A DNA stretch of 30,065 nt from NCBI GenBank assembly GCA_035273665.1, contig DATEOW010000108.1, positions 1 to 30,065 of the forward strand. The letters are read 5' to 3'. Origin of the DNA: DATEEW01 sp035273665. Lineage in GTDB: Bacteria; Pseudomonadota; Gammaproteobacteria; Burkholderiales; SG8-39. The notes beneath the pieces are model-generated. The model saw only the letters and a list, made by a program, of their open reading frames with translations. It made no database searches and was not told where the DNA came from. Each line of letters begins with the position of its first letter. The stretch's first letter is position 1. The position numbers and the translations under genes were made by a program. This document shows positions 8,260-16,938 of this stretch, piece after piece.

Positions 8260-8748
8260 TCAGCGGTACTTGGCGTCTGCGACACGCCGCTCGGCGATTT
8301 CAGCTTCATAACGATCCCCCACCGCCAACAGCATTTCCTTGGTGTAGTAAAGGTCGCCCCGTTTTTCGCCGTGATACTCGAGGATGTGCGTCTCGACGAT
8401 GGAATCCACCGGGCAGCTTTCCTCGCAGAAGCCGCAGAAAATACATTTGGTCAAATCGATGTCGTATCGCGTCGTGCGACGCGTGCCGTCTTCGCGCACA
8501 TCCGACTCGATGTTGATGGCCAGCGCCGGACAAACCGCTTCACATAATTTACAAGCGATGCAGCGCTCTTCGCCGTTGGGATAACGGCGCAGCGCATGCA
8601 GGCCGCGGAAGCGCGGACTATAAGGCGTCTTTTCTTCAGGGAACTGCACGGTAATCTTGCGCGCGAACAAATGCCGGCCTGTAAGCGCCAATCCCTTGAC
8701 CAGCTCGTAGAGCAGGAAGGTTTTAAAAAAATCTCGGATACGGTTCAT
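8260..8748 (-). CDS. nuoI: NADH-quinone oxidoreductase subunit I
   Basis: NuoI is the ferredoxin-like peripheral subunit that carries clusters N6a and N6b and passes electrons towards NuoB. The 162-residue protein has two classical 4Fe-4S motifs: Cys63-x2-Cys66-x2-Cys69-x3-Cys73 (CIACKLCEAVCP) and Cys102-x2-Cys105-x2-Cys108-x3-Cys112 (CIFCGFCEESCP). The N-terminal amphipathic helix (MNRIRDFFKTFLLYELVKGL) matches the family. The start is ATG at 8748; the open frame goes on upstream to 8805 but that part overlaps the nuoH end and has no family counterpart. The gap to nuoH is 16 bases. Confidence 0.97.
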   Translation of the reverse strand: MNRIRDFFKTFLLYELVKGLALTGRHLFARKITVQFPEEKTPYSPRFRGLHALRRYPNGEERCIACKLCEAVCPALAINIESDVREDGTRRTTRYDIDLTKCIFCGFCEESCPVDSIVETHILEYHGEKRGDLYYTKEMLLAVGDRYEAEIAERRVADAKYR

Positions 8749-8764
8749 CGCTTCAGTTCCAAAC

Positions 8765-9850
8765 TCATTTCCAGATTGTCCAAGGCGTCTGCATCCAGGC
8801 CGCAACCACGACGAGCCACACGATCGTGAGGGGGATAAACACTTTCCAGCCCAAGCGCATGATCTGATCGTATCGGTAGCGCGGGAAAGTTGCGCGAAAC
8901 CACAGGAAACAGAACAGCAGGAACATGACTTTCGCCACCAGCCAGAAGATGCCCGGAATGGCGGCTAGGATCGGAATGTTGAAAAGCGGCAACCAGCCGC
9001 CAAGGAACATGAGCGCGGCGAGCGTCGAGACGAGGATCATGTTCATGTACTCGCCCAAGAAGAACAGGGCGAAGGTGATACCGGAGTACTCGACGTGGAA
9101 CCCGGCCACCAGCGCCGATTCATCCTCGGCGACGTCGAAGGGCGCACGGTTCGTTTCAGCCACCGCAGAAATAAAATAAACCATGAACATCGGCAACAGC
9201 GGCAGCCAATTCCACGACAGAAAACTCAACCAACCGTCGGCATACTGTCCGCGCGCCTGCTGATTCACGATCTCCGACAAGTTCAGGCTTTGAGAAACGA
9301 GCAATACGCACACCAGTGCGAAGCCCATAGCGATTTCATAGGCCACAATCTGCGCGGCCGAACGCATGGCGCCAAGGAAAGCGTATTTCGAATTTGAGGC
9401 CCAGCCGGCAATGATCACGCCGTAAACGCCCATTGAAGTGATGGCCATCACATAGAGCAGGCCGGCGTTGACGTCCGCGAGAACAAGCTCCGCCTGGAAA
9501 GGGATGACTGCCCAAGCGGCCATCGCCGGCATCAGCACCATCATCGGCGCCAGAATGAACAGGAATTTGCTGGCGCTCGAGGGCAGCACGACTTCCTTGA
9601 ACATGAGCTTGAACACATCGGCGAAAGGCTGCAGCAGCCCTAAGGGGCCGACACGATTGGGACCGATGCGCACTTGCATATAACCGATGACCTTGCGTTC
9701 GGCCAAAGTGAGATAGGCAACGCAAAGAATTATCGGAAGGCTGATGCAGAGGATCAGGATCGTGTACTTGATCAACGTGGCAAGCGCCGGACCCCAGGTC
9801 GCGCCAAGTGGGCCGCTCAGCAAATTGGAGAGCCAATCGAATACTTCCAT
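8765..9850 (-). CDS. nuoH: NADH-quinone oxidoreductase subunit H
   Basis: NuoH (ND1-like) forms much of the quinone-binding chamber at the joint of the two arms. The 361-residue protein has about eight helices. Family signatures are seen: MQVRIGPNRVGPLGLLQPFADVFK near residue 58 onward, and the acidic loop PFDVAEDESALVAGFHVEYSG in the second half. The start is ATG at 9850, preceded by GGAGGGAG at 9857-9864. That ATG overlaps the TGA of a short upstream frame (TGATG), a layout that favours translational coupling. Upstream there is a 130-base gap to nuoG, unusual for this operon. Confidence 0.97.
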   Translation of the reverse strand: MEVFDWLSNLLSGPLGATWGPALATLIKYTILILCISLPIILCVAYLTLAERKVIGYMQVRIGPNRVGPLGLLQPFADVFKLMFKEVVLPSSASKFLFILAPMMVLMPAMAAWAVIPFQAELVLADVNAGLLYVMAITSMGVYGVIIAGWASNSKYAFLGAMRSAAQIVAYEIAMGFALVCVLLVSQSLNLSEIVNQQARGQYADGWLSFLSWNWLPLLPMFMVYFISAVAETNRAPFDVAEDESALVAGFHVEYSGITFALFFLGEYMNMILVSTLAALMFLGGWLPLFNIPILAAIPGIFWLVAKVMFLLFCFLWFRATFPRYRYDQIMRLGWKVFIPLTIVWLVVVAAWMQTPWTIWK

Positions 9851-9978
9851 CAGGCGCTCCCTCCGGTCTTGGCAGACCAGGCCGCGAGTCCGCGCAATAG
9901 CACCAGCGACAAAGCCTTCTCGCGTTCAACTTTCATGAGTCGAGCAGGGAGAAGTGCAATCAAGCTTAAACGGCGCAT
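9850..9978 (-). CDS. candidate mini gene bridging nuoG and nuoH, 42 residues
   Basis: This frame starts with ATG at 9978, two bases after the nuoG TGA, and ends with TGA at 9850-9852, whose last base is shared with the nuoH ATG. The predicted peptide begins MRRLSLIALLPARLMKVERE and has a basic N-terminus followed by a short hydrophobic run. I know of no complex I subunit that resembles it. It may be a real small protein, or a leader frame whose translation keeps ribosomes moving from nuoG to nuoH. Third-position composition is not strongly biased, so protein function is doubtful. NuoG itself is complete (ends SVERA), so this is not a broken nuoG end. Confidence 0.3.
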   Translation of the reverse strand: MRRLSLIALLPARLMKVEREKALSLVLLRGLAAWSAKTGGSA

Positions 9979-9980
9979 GG

Positions 9981-12269
9981 TCAGGCGCGCTCCACGCTAA
10001 TCTCGCCGAACATCGCACCCAAGTCGGCGGTTGACGCGTGCGCAGCAGATACCCGCACGCAACCGTCCGGCAGGTGGTTATCGTCGGCTAACTCGATCAA
10101 GGCCTCCCCACCGCTTTGCTTCACTTTGATCAGTTGACCGGCGACAAAGCCGAGCTTTTGAATCTGAGCAGCGTTCATGAACGCCTTCGGTGCGGCAGAA
10201 GCCGGTGCTTTCTGTAAAGGCATCGAACGGCGAGCCAAGGGATCGGCAAAATAGATCGGTACGTCCGCAACACGCTCCAAAGCGGCGCCGTTCGCGGACG
10301 AGTTCACACTGATGCCGCTCACTTCGTTCGACAAAGGAGGCATCGATCGCTGCGCATCGTCGCGCACTTCCTCGCTACTGTCGTATTCGAAGCCTGCGGC
10401 ACCCACCAGGTTGCCCAGCACGCGCAATACCTTCCAAGCAGGGCGCGCTTCAGCGTATGCCTTGACCGACGCGTTGAAGCTTTGGAGGCGCCCTTCGGTG
10501 TTGATGAAGCTCCCGCTCGTTTCCGTGAAAGGTGTAATGGGCAGAATCACATCGGCATAATCGACGGCGCGTGATTGGAATGGCGTCAACGCCACAACGA
10601 AATCGGCCTTCGTCATCGCGACGATCGCCTCGCGCGGGTTGTGACAATCGAGTTCCGGTTCAACATTGAGCAGCACATAGGCCGATTGAGGCGCCGCTAA
10701 CATCGCAGCCGCATCGAGTCCTTGGCCGGTCGGCACGCACTGCGCTTGGTAACCGCCGACGCTGTTGGCCGCTTCGCCAAAGAAACCAAAGGTCGCGCCA
10801 GTCACTTGAGCAAGTTCCTGCGCCAGCGCGTGCAACTGCGCCGCTTGCGGATGCTGGACCGCGCTGTTACCGAGGAAGATGCCGACTTTTTGACCGGAAG
10901 CCAGGCTTGCGCCGATGGCCGCAAACTTGTCGTTCGTATTTGTCGCGTTGTTCTTCGCCTCGCGTACGGCTTTGACCAATTGCGACAGCGCACCGACCAG
11001 TTCACTAGGACGCACGATCGCGCGATTTGCCGTTTTGATCAGCGAATCGTCGTCCGCCACATGGAGCACGTTGAACTGCTGGCCTCTCTTCGCGGCTTGA
11101 CGGAAACGGTTGGCAATCAGCGGATGATCCTTGCGAAGGAAGGAGCCGATCACCAGCACGCGATCCAGATTGCCGAGCTCTTGCACCTTCATGCCGAGCC
11201 ACGGCGTGCCTTTGCGTTTGCCATCGGCCGAGAAATCAGATTGGCGTAAACGGAAATCGACATTGTCGCTGCCCAAGGCACGTACCAGCTTTTGCAACAA
11301 GTAGAGTTCTTCGAAGGTAGCGTGCGGCGATCCAAGCGCGCCGATTTTGCCGGCCGCTTTGCGCAAGCCCTCGGCAACGCGCTCAAGCGCGGTCTGCCAA
11401 TCCACTTCACGCCACTCGTTGCCCTGCTTCACCATCGGTTTTTCCAGGCGCTCGACATCGAGGCCTTCGTAGGAAAAGCGGTCTTTGTCGGACAGCCAGC
11501 ATTCATTGAGTTCTTCGTTCTCCAGAGGCAAGACGCGCATCACTTTGGAGAGCTTCACTTGCACGATCAGGTTGGAACCCAAGCTGTCGTGCGGACTAAT
11601 GGAGCGTCGGCGGCCCAGTTCCCAGGTACGCGCTTCAAAACGGAAAGGTTTGGACGTCAGTGCGCCGACGGGACAGACATCGATCATGTTGCCGGAGAGT
11701 TCGGATTCCACAGCGCGGCCAACAAAGGACACGATTTCGGAATGCTCGCCGCGGCCGATCATGCCGAGTTCCATGACGCCGGCAACTTCCTGACCGAAGC
11801 GCACGCAGCGCGTACATTGGATGCAACGTGCCATTTCCTCGGCGCAAACCAGCGGACCCATGCTCTTCGGCACGATGACGCGTTTCGGTTCCTGATAGCG
11901 CGAATTCGACTTGCCGTAACCGACCGCCAGATCCTGCAACTGACATTCACCGCCCTGATCGCAAATCGGACAATCGAGCGGATGATTGATCAGCAGAAAC
12001 TCCATCACGCCTTTTTGCGCCGTCCGCGCGTACTCGGAAGTGATCGAGACTTTCATGCCGTCGGTCACCGGCGTGGCACAGGCGGGCAGCGGCTTGGGCG
12101 CTTTTTCCACCTGCACGAGACACATGCGGCAATTGGCCGCGATGGACAGTTTCGGGTGGTAGCAGAAATGCGGCACGTACATGCCGAGCTGGCGCGCGGC
12201 GTCCATCACCGTTTTTCCTGGCGGGACTTCGGTCTGTTGTCCGTCGATTTCTATCTTCAGCATGCTCAT
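9981..12269 (-). CDS. nuoG: NADH-quinone oxidoreductase subunit G
   Basis: NuoG is the large peripheral subunit that carries an electron wire of Fe-S clusters. In the 762-residue product the N-terminal 2Fe-2S ligands (N1b) are Cys36, Cys47, Cys50 and Cys64. N5 is His96, Cys100, Cys103, Cys109 (HPLDCPICDQGGEC). N4 is Cys149, Cys152, Cys155 and Cys199. The CxxCxxxC ligands of cluster N7, present in E. coli, are missing: the matching stretch reads ISPHDSLGSN. A molybdopterin-oxidoreductase-like domain fills the rest. The start is ATG at 12269; another ATG two codons later (12263) is equally plausible. The frame extends further upstream to 12410 but overlaps nuoF. Gap to nuoF is seven bases. Confidence 0.96.
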   Translation of the reverse strand: MSMLKIEIDGQQTEVPPGKTVMDAARQLGMYVPHFCYHPKLSIAANCRMCLVQVEKAPKPLPACATPVTDGMKVSITSEYARTAQKGVMEFLLINHPLDCPICDQGGECQLQDLAVGYGKSNSRYQEPKRVIVPKSMGPLVCAEEMARCIQCTRCVRFGQEVAGVMELGMIGRGEHSEIVSFVGRAVESELSGNMIDVCPVGALTSKPFRFEARTWELGRRRSISPHDSLGSNLIVQVKLSKVMRVLPLENEELNECWLSDKDRFSYEGLDVERLEKPMVKQGNEWREVDWQTALERVAEGLRKAAGKIGALGSPHATFEELYLLQKLVRALGSDNVDFRLRQSDFSADGKRKGTPWLGMKVQELGNLDRVLVIGSFLRKDHPLIANRFRQAAKRGQQFNVLHVADDDSLIKTANRAIVRPSELVGALSQLVKAVREAKNNATNTNDKFAAIGASLASGQKVGIFLGNSAVQHPQAAQLHALAQELAQVTGATFGFFGEAANSVGGYQAQCVPTGQGLDAAAMLAAPQSAYVLLNVEPELDCHNPREAIVAMTKADFVVALTPFQSRAVDYADVILPITPFTETSGSFINTEGRLQSFNASVKAYAEARPAWKVLRVLGNLVGAAGFEYDSSEEVRDDAQRSMPPLSNEVSGISVNSSANGAALERVADVPIYFADPLARRSMPLQKAPASAAPKAFMNAAQIQKLGFVAGQLIKVKQSGGEALIELADDNHLPDGCVRVSAAHASTADLGAMFGEISVERA

Positions 12270-12276
12270 CTTCGTC

Positions 12277-13611
12277 TTAGGCGGCCACGCGATGCGCGTG
12301 GGCGTGTGCGCCCACCAGGCAATGCTTGTGGTCGATGTGATACTGGAATTCGTCGCGATAGTGTTGGATGAAAGCGCGCACCGGCATCGCAGCGGCGTCT
12401 CCCAACGCACAGATGGTCCGGCCTTGGATGTTGTCGGCCAGATTCAGCAGCAGGTCGAGATCTTCATTGCGGCCCTCGCCATGCTCGATGCGGCGGATGA
12501 TGCGATAGAGCCAGCCCGTGCCTTCCCTACATGGCGTGCATTGGCCACAGGACTCTTCGTAATAGAAGTAAGCGAGACGCTCGGCCGCGCGCACCATGCA
12601 TGTTGTTTCGTCCATCACGATTACGGCACCGGAGCCGAGCATCGAACCCGCCTTCACGATGGAGTCGTAATCCATATCCGTTTCCATCATTTTTGCACCG
12701 GGGATCACCGGCATCGACGAACCGCCGGGAATCACGCCCTTGATCTTCTTACCGCCGCGCATGCCGCCTGCCATTTCGAGCAGCTTCGCGAAAGGCGTTC
12801 CCATGCGGATTTCATAGTTGCCGGGACGCTCGACATGACCAGAAATGGAAAAAATCTTCGTGCCGCCGTTATTGGGCTTGCCCAGTTCTAAATATTTCTC
12901 GCCGCCATTGATGATGAGCCAGGGCACGGCTGCAAAAGTTTCGGTGTTGTTGATGGTCGTCGGCTTTCCGTACAGGCCGAAGCTCGCAGGAAACGGAGGT
13001 TTGAAACGCGGCTGCCCCTTCTTTCCCTCCAGCGATTCCAAAAGCGCCGTCTCTTCACCGCAGATATAGGCACCGTAACCATGGTACGCGTGCAGCTGGA
13101 AATTGAAGCCGGAGCCCAAGAGGTTGTCTCCCAGAAAACCGGCGGCCCGCGCCTCATCCAGCGCTTCTTCGAAACGTTCGTAGACTTCGAAAATCTCGCC
13201 ATGGATGTAGTTGTACCCCACGCTGATCCCCATGGCATAAGCGGCGATCGCCATGCCTTCGATCAAGATGTGCGGGTTGTAACGCAGGATGTCGCGATCC
13301 TTGAACGTGCCCGGTTCACCCTCGTCCGAATTGCAGACCAGATACTTCTGCACGGGCGAATTGCGCTGCATGAAGCTCCACTTCAATCCGGTGGGGAAGC
13401 CGGCGCCGCCACGACCGCGTAGTACACCCTTCTTCACTTCGGCGATCACTTCTTCCGGCGGCATGGGCTGCGTGAGCACTTTGCGCAGGGCCTCGTAACC
13501 GCCACGCGCGACATAGTCTTGCAAGCGCCAGTTGTCGCCGGTAATGCCCTTCATGATCACGGCATCGGGACCGAACACGTCGGGTGAGAAAGGAGGATGC
13601 GCGGTATTCAT
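12277..13611 (-). CDS. nuoF: NADH-quinone oxidoreductase subunit F
   Basis: NuoF binds NADH and FMN and carries cluster N3, the entry point of electrons into complex I. The 444-residue product has the FMN/NADH glycine motif GRGGAGFPTG at 66-75. The N3 ligands are Cys355, Cys358, Cys361 (ESCGQCTPCREGTGW) and Cys401 (TICALGDAA). The start is ATG at 13611, which overlaps the nuoE stop (ATGA), so translation is coupled. The frame is open upstream to 13830 but that lies inside nuoE. The C-terminus after DHKHC ends in AHAHAHRVAA, a small His/Ala tail that I cannot explain and that may be only lineage variation. Confidence 0.97.
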   Translation of the reverse strand: MNTAHPPFSPDVFGPDAVIMKGITGDNWRLQDYVARGGYEALRKVLTQPMPPEEVIAEVKKGVLRGRGGAGFPTGLKWSFMQRNSPVQKYLVCNSDEGEPGTFKDRDILRYNPHILIEGMAIAAYAMGISVGYNYIHGEIFEVYERFEEALDEARAAGFLGDNLLGSGFNFQLHAYHGYGAYICGEETALLESLEGKKGQPRFKPPFPASFGLYGKPTTINNTETFAAVPWLIINGGEKYLELGKPNNGGTKIFSISGHVERPGNYEIRMGTPFAKLLEMAGGMRGGKKIKGVIPGGSSMPVIPGAKMMETDMDYDSIVKAGSMLGSGAVIVMDETTCMVRAAERLAYFYYEESCGQCTPCREGTGWLYRIIRRIEHGEGRNEDLDLLLNLADNIQGRTICALGDAAAMPVRAFIQHYRDEFQYHIDHKHCLVGAHAHAHRVAA

Positions 13612-14099
13612 TTGGTCGAGAGTTCCGCCAGCAGTTTGTCGATATTTTCGGGCGTCATGAAACTGATCATCTTGTGATTGTTGTGCAACATCACCGGCGC
13701 GTCGCCACAGGCGCCGAAGCACTCGCCCTCTTTGAGCGTGAACTGCCCGTCGGCGGTCGTTTCGTTGAAACCGATTTTCAAGCACTTCTTCAAGTGATCC
13801 GCCGCGTCCACAGCGCCGGATAGTGCGCAAGGTAGGTTGGTGCAGATCGTCAGCTTATGTTTTCCGACCGGCGAGAGGTTGTACATGGTGTAGAAGGTCG
13901 CGACCTCCCACACCGCTACCGGCGGCATGTCGAGATACTTGGCAACGAACTCGACCACCTCATCCGACAAATAATTTTTTTCTGCTTGCGCAATGGCAAG
14001 CGCGGACATCACGGCCGATTGTTTCTGGTCGGCAGGATACTTGGTCAATTCGCGGTCTATCCGCTTCAGGGCGTCGGGGCTCAGCATATCAGGGCGCAT
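13608..14099 (-). CDS. nuoE: NADH-quinone oxidoreductase subunit E
   Basis: NuoE is the thioredoxin-like 2Fe-2S subunit (cluster N1a) that sits beside NuoF. The 163-residue product has ligands Cys86 and Cys91 (CTNLPC) and Cys127 and Cys131 (CFGAC). The helical N-terminal half contains KYPADQKQSAVMSAL, the typical family start region. I chose ATG at 14099, one base after the nuoD stop; a TTG at 14120 would extend it into nuoD, and an ATG at 14087 (MLSPDALKRIDREL) aligns with shorter homologues. No strong ribosome binding site separates these choices. Confidence 0.95.
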   Translation of the reverse strand: MRPDMLSPDALKRIDRELTKYPADQKQSAVMSALAIAQAEKNYLSDEVVEFVAKYLDMPPVAVWEVATFYTMYNLSPVGKHKLTICTNLPCALSGAVDAADHLKKCLKIGFNETTADGQFTLKEGECFGACGDAPVMLHNNHKMISFMTPENIDKLLAELSTK

Positions 14100-14100
14100 T

Positions 14101-15354
14101 TCATCGATCGATCTCACCAAACACGATGTCCATGGTGCCGATGATGGCCACAGCGTCGGCGATCATGTGGCCTTTGGACATTTCATCCATCGCGGCCAGA
14201 TGGGGGAAGCCCGGTGCGCGGATTTTCAAACGATAGGGTTTGTTCGCGCCATCGGACACCATGTAAATACCGAACTCGCCTTTGGGATGTTCGACCGCGG
14301 CATAGGATTCGCCGCTCGGCACATGCATTCCTTCGGTGTAGAGCTTGAAGTGGTGAATCAGCTCTTCCATATTGGACTTCATCTCGACACGAGAAGGCGG
14401 CGCCACTTTATGGTCGTCGACAATGACCGGACCGGGATTCTTGCGTAGCCAATCGATACACTGCTTGATGATGCGGTTCGATTGGCGGAACTCTTCCATG
14501 CGGACCAGATAACGGTCGTAGCAGTCCCCGTTTACGCCGACGGGAATATCGAAGTCCATGCGATCGTAGACTTCATAAGGTTGTTTCTTGCGCAAATCCC
14601 ATTCGATACCCGAACCGCGCAGCATCGGACCGGTAAAACCCAGCGCCAAGGCGCGTTCCGGACTCACGACGCCGATTCCAACCGTACGCTGCTTCCAGAT
14701 ACGGTTATCGGTAAGCAAGGTTTCGTACTCGTCGACATAGCGCGGAAAGCGATTTGCGAAATCCTCGATGAAATCGAGCAGCGAGCCTTGACGGTTCTCG
14801 TTTAGTTCGCCGATCGCTTTCGCGTTTTTGAACTGCGATACCTGATATTGCGGCATGGTCTCCGGCAGGTCGCGATAGACACCACCGGGCCGGTAATAGG
14901 CCGCATGCATGCGCGCACCGGACACCGCTTCGTAACAATCCATCAAATCCTCGCGTTCGCGGAACGCATAGAGGAACATGGTCATCGCGCCGATATCGAG
15001 CGCGTGCGCACCGATCCACAGCAAATGATTCAGGATGCGCGTAATTTCATCGAACATGACACGGATGTACTGCGCGCGCAGCGGCACTTCGATGCCGAGC
15101 AATTTTTCTACCGCCAATACATAGGCGTGTTCGTTGCACATCATGGACACGTAGTCGAGGCGGTCCATATACGGCAAAGCTTGCAGATAGGTACGATGCT
15201 CCGCGAGCTTTTCCGTTGCACGATGCAAAAGGCCGATGTGCGGATCCGCACGCATGATCACTTCACCATCCAGCTCCAGCACTAAGCGCAGAACGCCGTG
15301 GGCGGCCGGATGTTGAGGGCCAAAGTTCAAGGTGTAGTTACGAATCTCAGCCAT
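14101..15354 (-). CDS. nuoD: NADH-quinone oxidoreductase subunit D
   Basis: NuoD (49 kDa-like) forms, with NuoB, the quinone-reduction site. It descends from the large subunit of NiFe hydrogenases, but the nickel cysteines are absent as expected. The 417-residue product starts MAEIRNYTLNFGPQHPAAHG, the family hallmark, with the quinone-site His in HPAAHG. Further conserved segments are DPHIGLLHRATEKLAEHRTY and SKGHMIADAVAIIGTMDIVFGEIDR at the C-terminus. The ATG at 15354 fits the family length of 417; a TTG at 15360 overlapping the nuoC stop would add two residues. NuoC and NuoD are separate here, unlike the fused NuoCD of enterobacteria. Confidence 0.97.
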   Translation of the reverse strand: MAEIRNYTLNFGPQHPAAHGVLRLVLELDGEVIMRADPHIGLLHRATEKLAEHRTYLQALPYMDRLDYVSMMCNEHAYVLAVEKLLGIEVPLRAQYIRVMFDEITRILNHLLWIGAHALDIGAMTMFLYAFREREDLMDCYEAVSGARMHAAYYRPGGVYRDLPETMPQYQVSQFKNAKAIGELNENRQGSLLDFIEDFANRFPRYVDEYETLLTDNRIWKQRTVGIGVVSPERALALGFTGPMLRGSGIEWDLRKKQPYEVYDRMDFDIPVGVNGDCYDRYLVRMEEFRQSNRIIKQCIDWLRKNPGPVIVDDHKVAPPSRVEMKSNMEELIHHFKLYTEGMHVPSGESYAAVEHPKGEFGIYMVSDGANKPYRLKIRAPGFPHLAAMDEMSKGHMIADAVAIIGTMDIVFGEIDR

Positions 15355-15356
15355 GG

Positions 15357-15974
15357 TCAATTCACTCGGCGACCGCTGGGAAGATCGCCATAACTTTCTT
15401 CGCGAATGACGCGCGGCGTAATCTCCCGCGGCTCGATCGTCACCGGCTGATAAATCACGCGCTTTTGTTCCGGGTCATAGCGCATTTCGACTGTCCCGGT
15501 CACCGGGAAATCTTTGCGGAACGGATGCCCGATGAAGCCGTAATCGGTGAGGATGCGACGCAGATCGTCATGGCCGCTATACATGATGCCGAAAAGGTCG
15601 AAGGCCTCGCGCTCGAACCAGTTTGCTCCCGGCCATACGCCTGTGACGGAATCGACCACCGGAAAATGATCGTCCGGCGCGAACACCCGCACCCGCAGTC
15701 GCCAGTTGTGTTCGAGCGATAAGAGATGCAGTACCGTCGCATAGCGCGGGCCTTCCCAAATCCCATCGCCGTAGGCCGCGTAGTCGACGCCGCACAAATC
15801 CATCAACTGCTCGAAGCGCAAAGCGACGTTGTCGCGCAGCGTGGTTGCCACTTCGAGATAATCCTCTGGCTTGACGACCAAGGTCAGCTCACCAAGGCGG
15901 ATGTCGAGTTTGTGGATTTTCGGACCGAGCGTGGTTTCCAACGCGCTTTTGAGAGTGGCGAGTTTAGTCGTCAT
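15357..15974 (-). CDS. nuoC: NADH-quinone oxidoreductase subunit C
   Basis: NuoC (30 kDa-like) is a structural subunit of the peripheral arm. The 205-residue product contains the 30 kDa signature around 117-150: ERE(A)FDLFGI, then GHDDLRRILTDYGFIGHPFRKDFP. The start is ATG at 15974 (MTTKLATLKSALE), two bases after the nuoB stop. The reading frame stays open upstream to 16172 but that is only nuoB read in another frame. The stop lies two bases before the nuoD ATG, consistent with coupled translation. Confidence 0.96.
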   Translation of the reverse strand: MTTKLATLKSALETTLGPKIHKLDIRLGELTLVVKPEDYLEVATTLRDNVALRFEQLMDLCGVDYAAYGDGIWEGPRYATVLHLLSLEHNWRLRVRVFAPDDHFPVVDSVTGVWPGANWFEREAFDLFGIMYSGHDDLRRILTDYGFIGHPFRKDFPVTGTVEMRYDPEQKRVIYQPVTIEPREITPRVIREESYGDLPSGRRVN

Positions 15975-15976
15975 GT

Positions 15977-16453
15977 TCAGCGCGCAATCGTATTGGTACG
16001 GCGGATTTTGTTTTGCAATTGCAGAATGCCGTACAAGAGCGCTTCGGCCGTCGGCGGACAACCCGGCACGTAGACGTCCACGGGAACGATGCGATCGCAG
16101 CCTCGCACGACCGAGTAGCTGTAATGATAGTAGCCGCCTCCGTTCGCACAGGACCCCATGCTGATCACCCACCGAGGCTCAGGCATCTGGTCGTACACTT
16201 TGCGCAACGCCGGCGCCATTTTGTTGCATAGCGTCCCCGCCACGATCATGACGTCGGATTGACGCGGACTTGGACGAAAGACGATGCCAAAACGGTCCAA
16301 GTCATAACGCGCCGCACCTGCATGCATCATTTCGACGGCACAACAGGCAAGACCGAAAGTCATCGGCCACATCGAACCCGTGCGCGTCCAGTTGATGAGC
16401 GCATCGAGGCCGGTGGTGATGAAACCCTCGCCCAGTTTTCCTTCGATTCCCAC
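15977..16453 (-). CDS. nuoB: NADH-quinone oxidoreductase subunit B
   Basis: NuoB (PSST-like) carries cluster N2, the last Fe-S centre before quinone. In the 158-residue product the ligands are the tandem Cys37-Cys38 (FGLACCAVEMM), Cys102 (MGSCANGGG) and Cys132 (VPGCPPT). The start is GTG at 16453 with GAGAG about six bases upstream. Upstream lies a 93-base gap to nuoA, filled by a short open frame that ends one base before this GTG. Length and motifs are standard. Confidence 0.97.
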   Translation of the reverse strand: MGIEGKLGEGFITTGLDALINWTRTGSMWPMTFGLACCAVEMMHAGAARYDLDRFGIVFRPSPRQSDVMIVAGTLCNKMAPALRKVYDQMPEPRWVISMGSCANGGGYYHYSYSVVRGCDRIVPVDVYVPGCPPTAEALLYGILQLQNKIRRTNTIAR

Positions 16454-16454
16454 G

Positions 16455-16544
16455 TTAAGCTCTCATTGAATTGATTGTGTGACGAGTGAAGATCGGCAAT
16501 AGCCGAGCTCCATCCCGCGCGCGGGCCTGCACCGACATACTCAT
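16455..16544 (-). CDS. candidate mini frame bridging nuoA and nuoB, 29 residues
   Basis: The frame starts with ATG at 16544, two bases after the nuoA TGA, and ends with TAA at 16455-16457, one base before the nuoB GTG. The peptide would begin MSMSVQARARDGARLLPIFT, short and basic. I know of no family. The same layout (start two bases after a stop, end at the next start) recurs between nuoG and nuoH. The likeliest role, if any, is to carry ribosomes across the gap; chance is not excluded at this length. The gap also holds the 12-base palindrome CCCGCGCGCGGG at about 16514-16525. Confidence 0.2.
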   Translation of the reverse strand: MSMSVQARARDGARLLPIFTRHTINSMRA

Positions 16545-16546
16545 TG

Positions 16547-16903
16547 TCATTCCCACTCGAGCGCGCCCTTCTTCCACTCGTAGATAAACCCGACGACAAG
16601 AATGCCTAGAAAAACCATCATTGCCCAGAAACCGAAAGCCCCGATTTCCTTGAGCGTCACCGCCCAGGGGAAGAGAAACGCGATTTCCAAGTCGAACAAA
16701 ATGAAAAGAATGGCAACGAGGTAGTACCGAACGTCGAATTTCATGCGCGCGTCTTCGAAGGCCTCGAAGCCGCATTCATAGGGGGAAAGTTTCTCACTGT
16801 CGGGTTTGTGCGGAGCCAGAAGGGACCCTAAACCGAGCAGCACGCCGCCGAAGAGGAAGGCGACAATAATGAATAACAGGACCGGAAAATATTCTGCAAG
16901 CAT
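16547..16903 (-). CDS. nuoA: NADH-quinone oxidoreductase subunit A
   Basis: NuoA (ND3-like) is the first gene of the complex I operon. The 118-residue protein has three helices. The loop between the first two contains KLSPYECGFEAFEDARMKFDVRYY, including the conserved Cys of the ND3 loop near the quinone site. Helix 2 has the acidic LFDLEIAFLFPW. The start is ATG at 16903, preceded by GAGG and AAGG in the stretch GAGGAATCGAAGG. It lies 83 bases downstream of the tRNA-Leu 3' end, on the same strand; a separate promoter in that spacer is possible but not well defined. Confidence 0.97.
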   Translation of the reverse strand: MLAEYFPVLLFIIVAFLFGGVLLGLGSLLAPHKPDSEKLSPYECGFEAFEDARMKFDVRYYLVAILFILFDLEIAFLFPWAVTLKEIGAFGFWAMMVFLGILVVGFIYEWKKGALEWE

Positions 16904-16938
16904 CCTTCGATTCCTCGGTATGGAGCAACTTTCTGCCC

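Noticed and set aside
11292..12371. A 359-codon plus-strand open frame opposite nuoG
   Set aside because: It is the mirror of nuoG codon bias; nuoG has all its cluster ligands and is certainly the gene here.
16514..16525. CCCGCGCGCGGG palindrome between nuoA and nuoB
   Set aside because: A perfect palindrome leaves no loop unless inner pairs open, and no T-run follows; it is not a terminator and too simple to call an operator.
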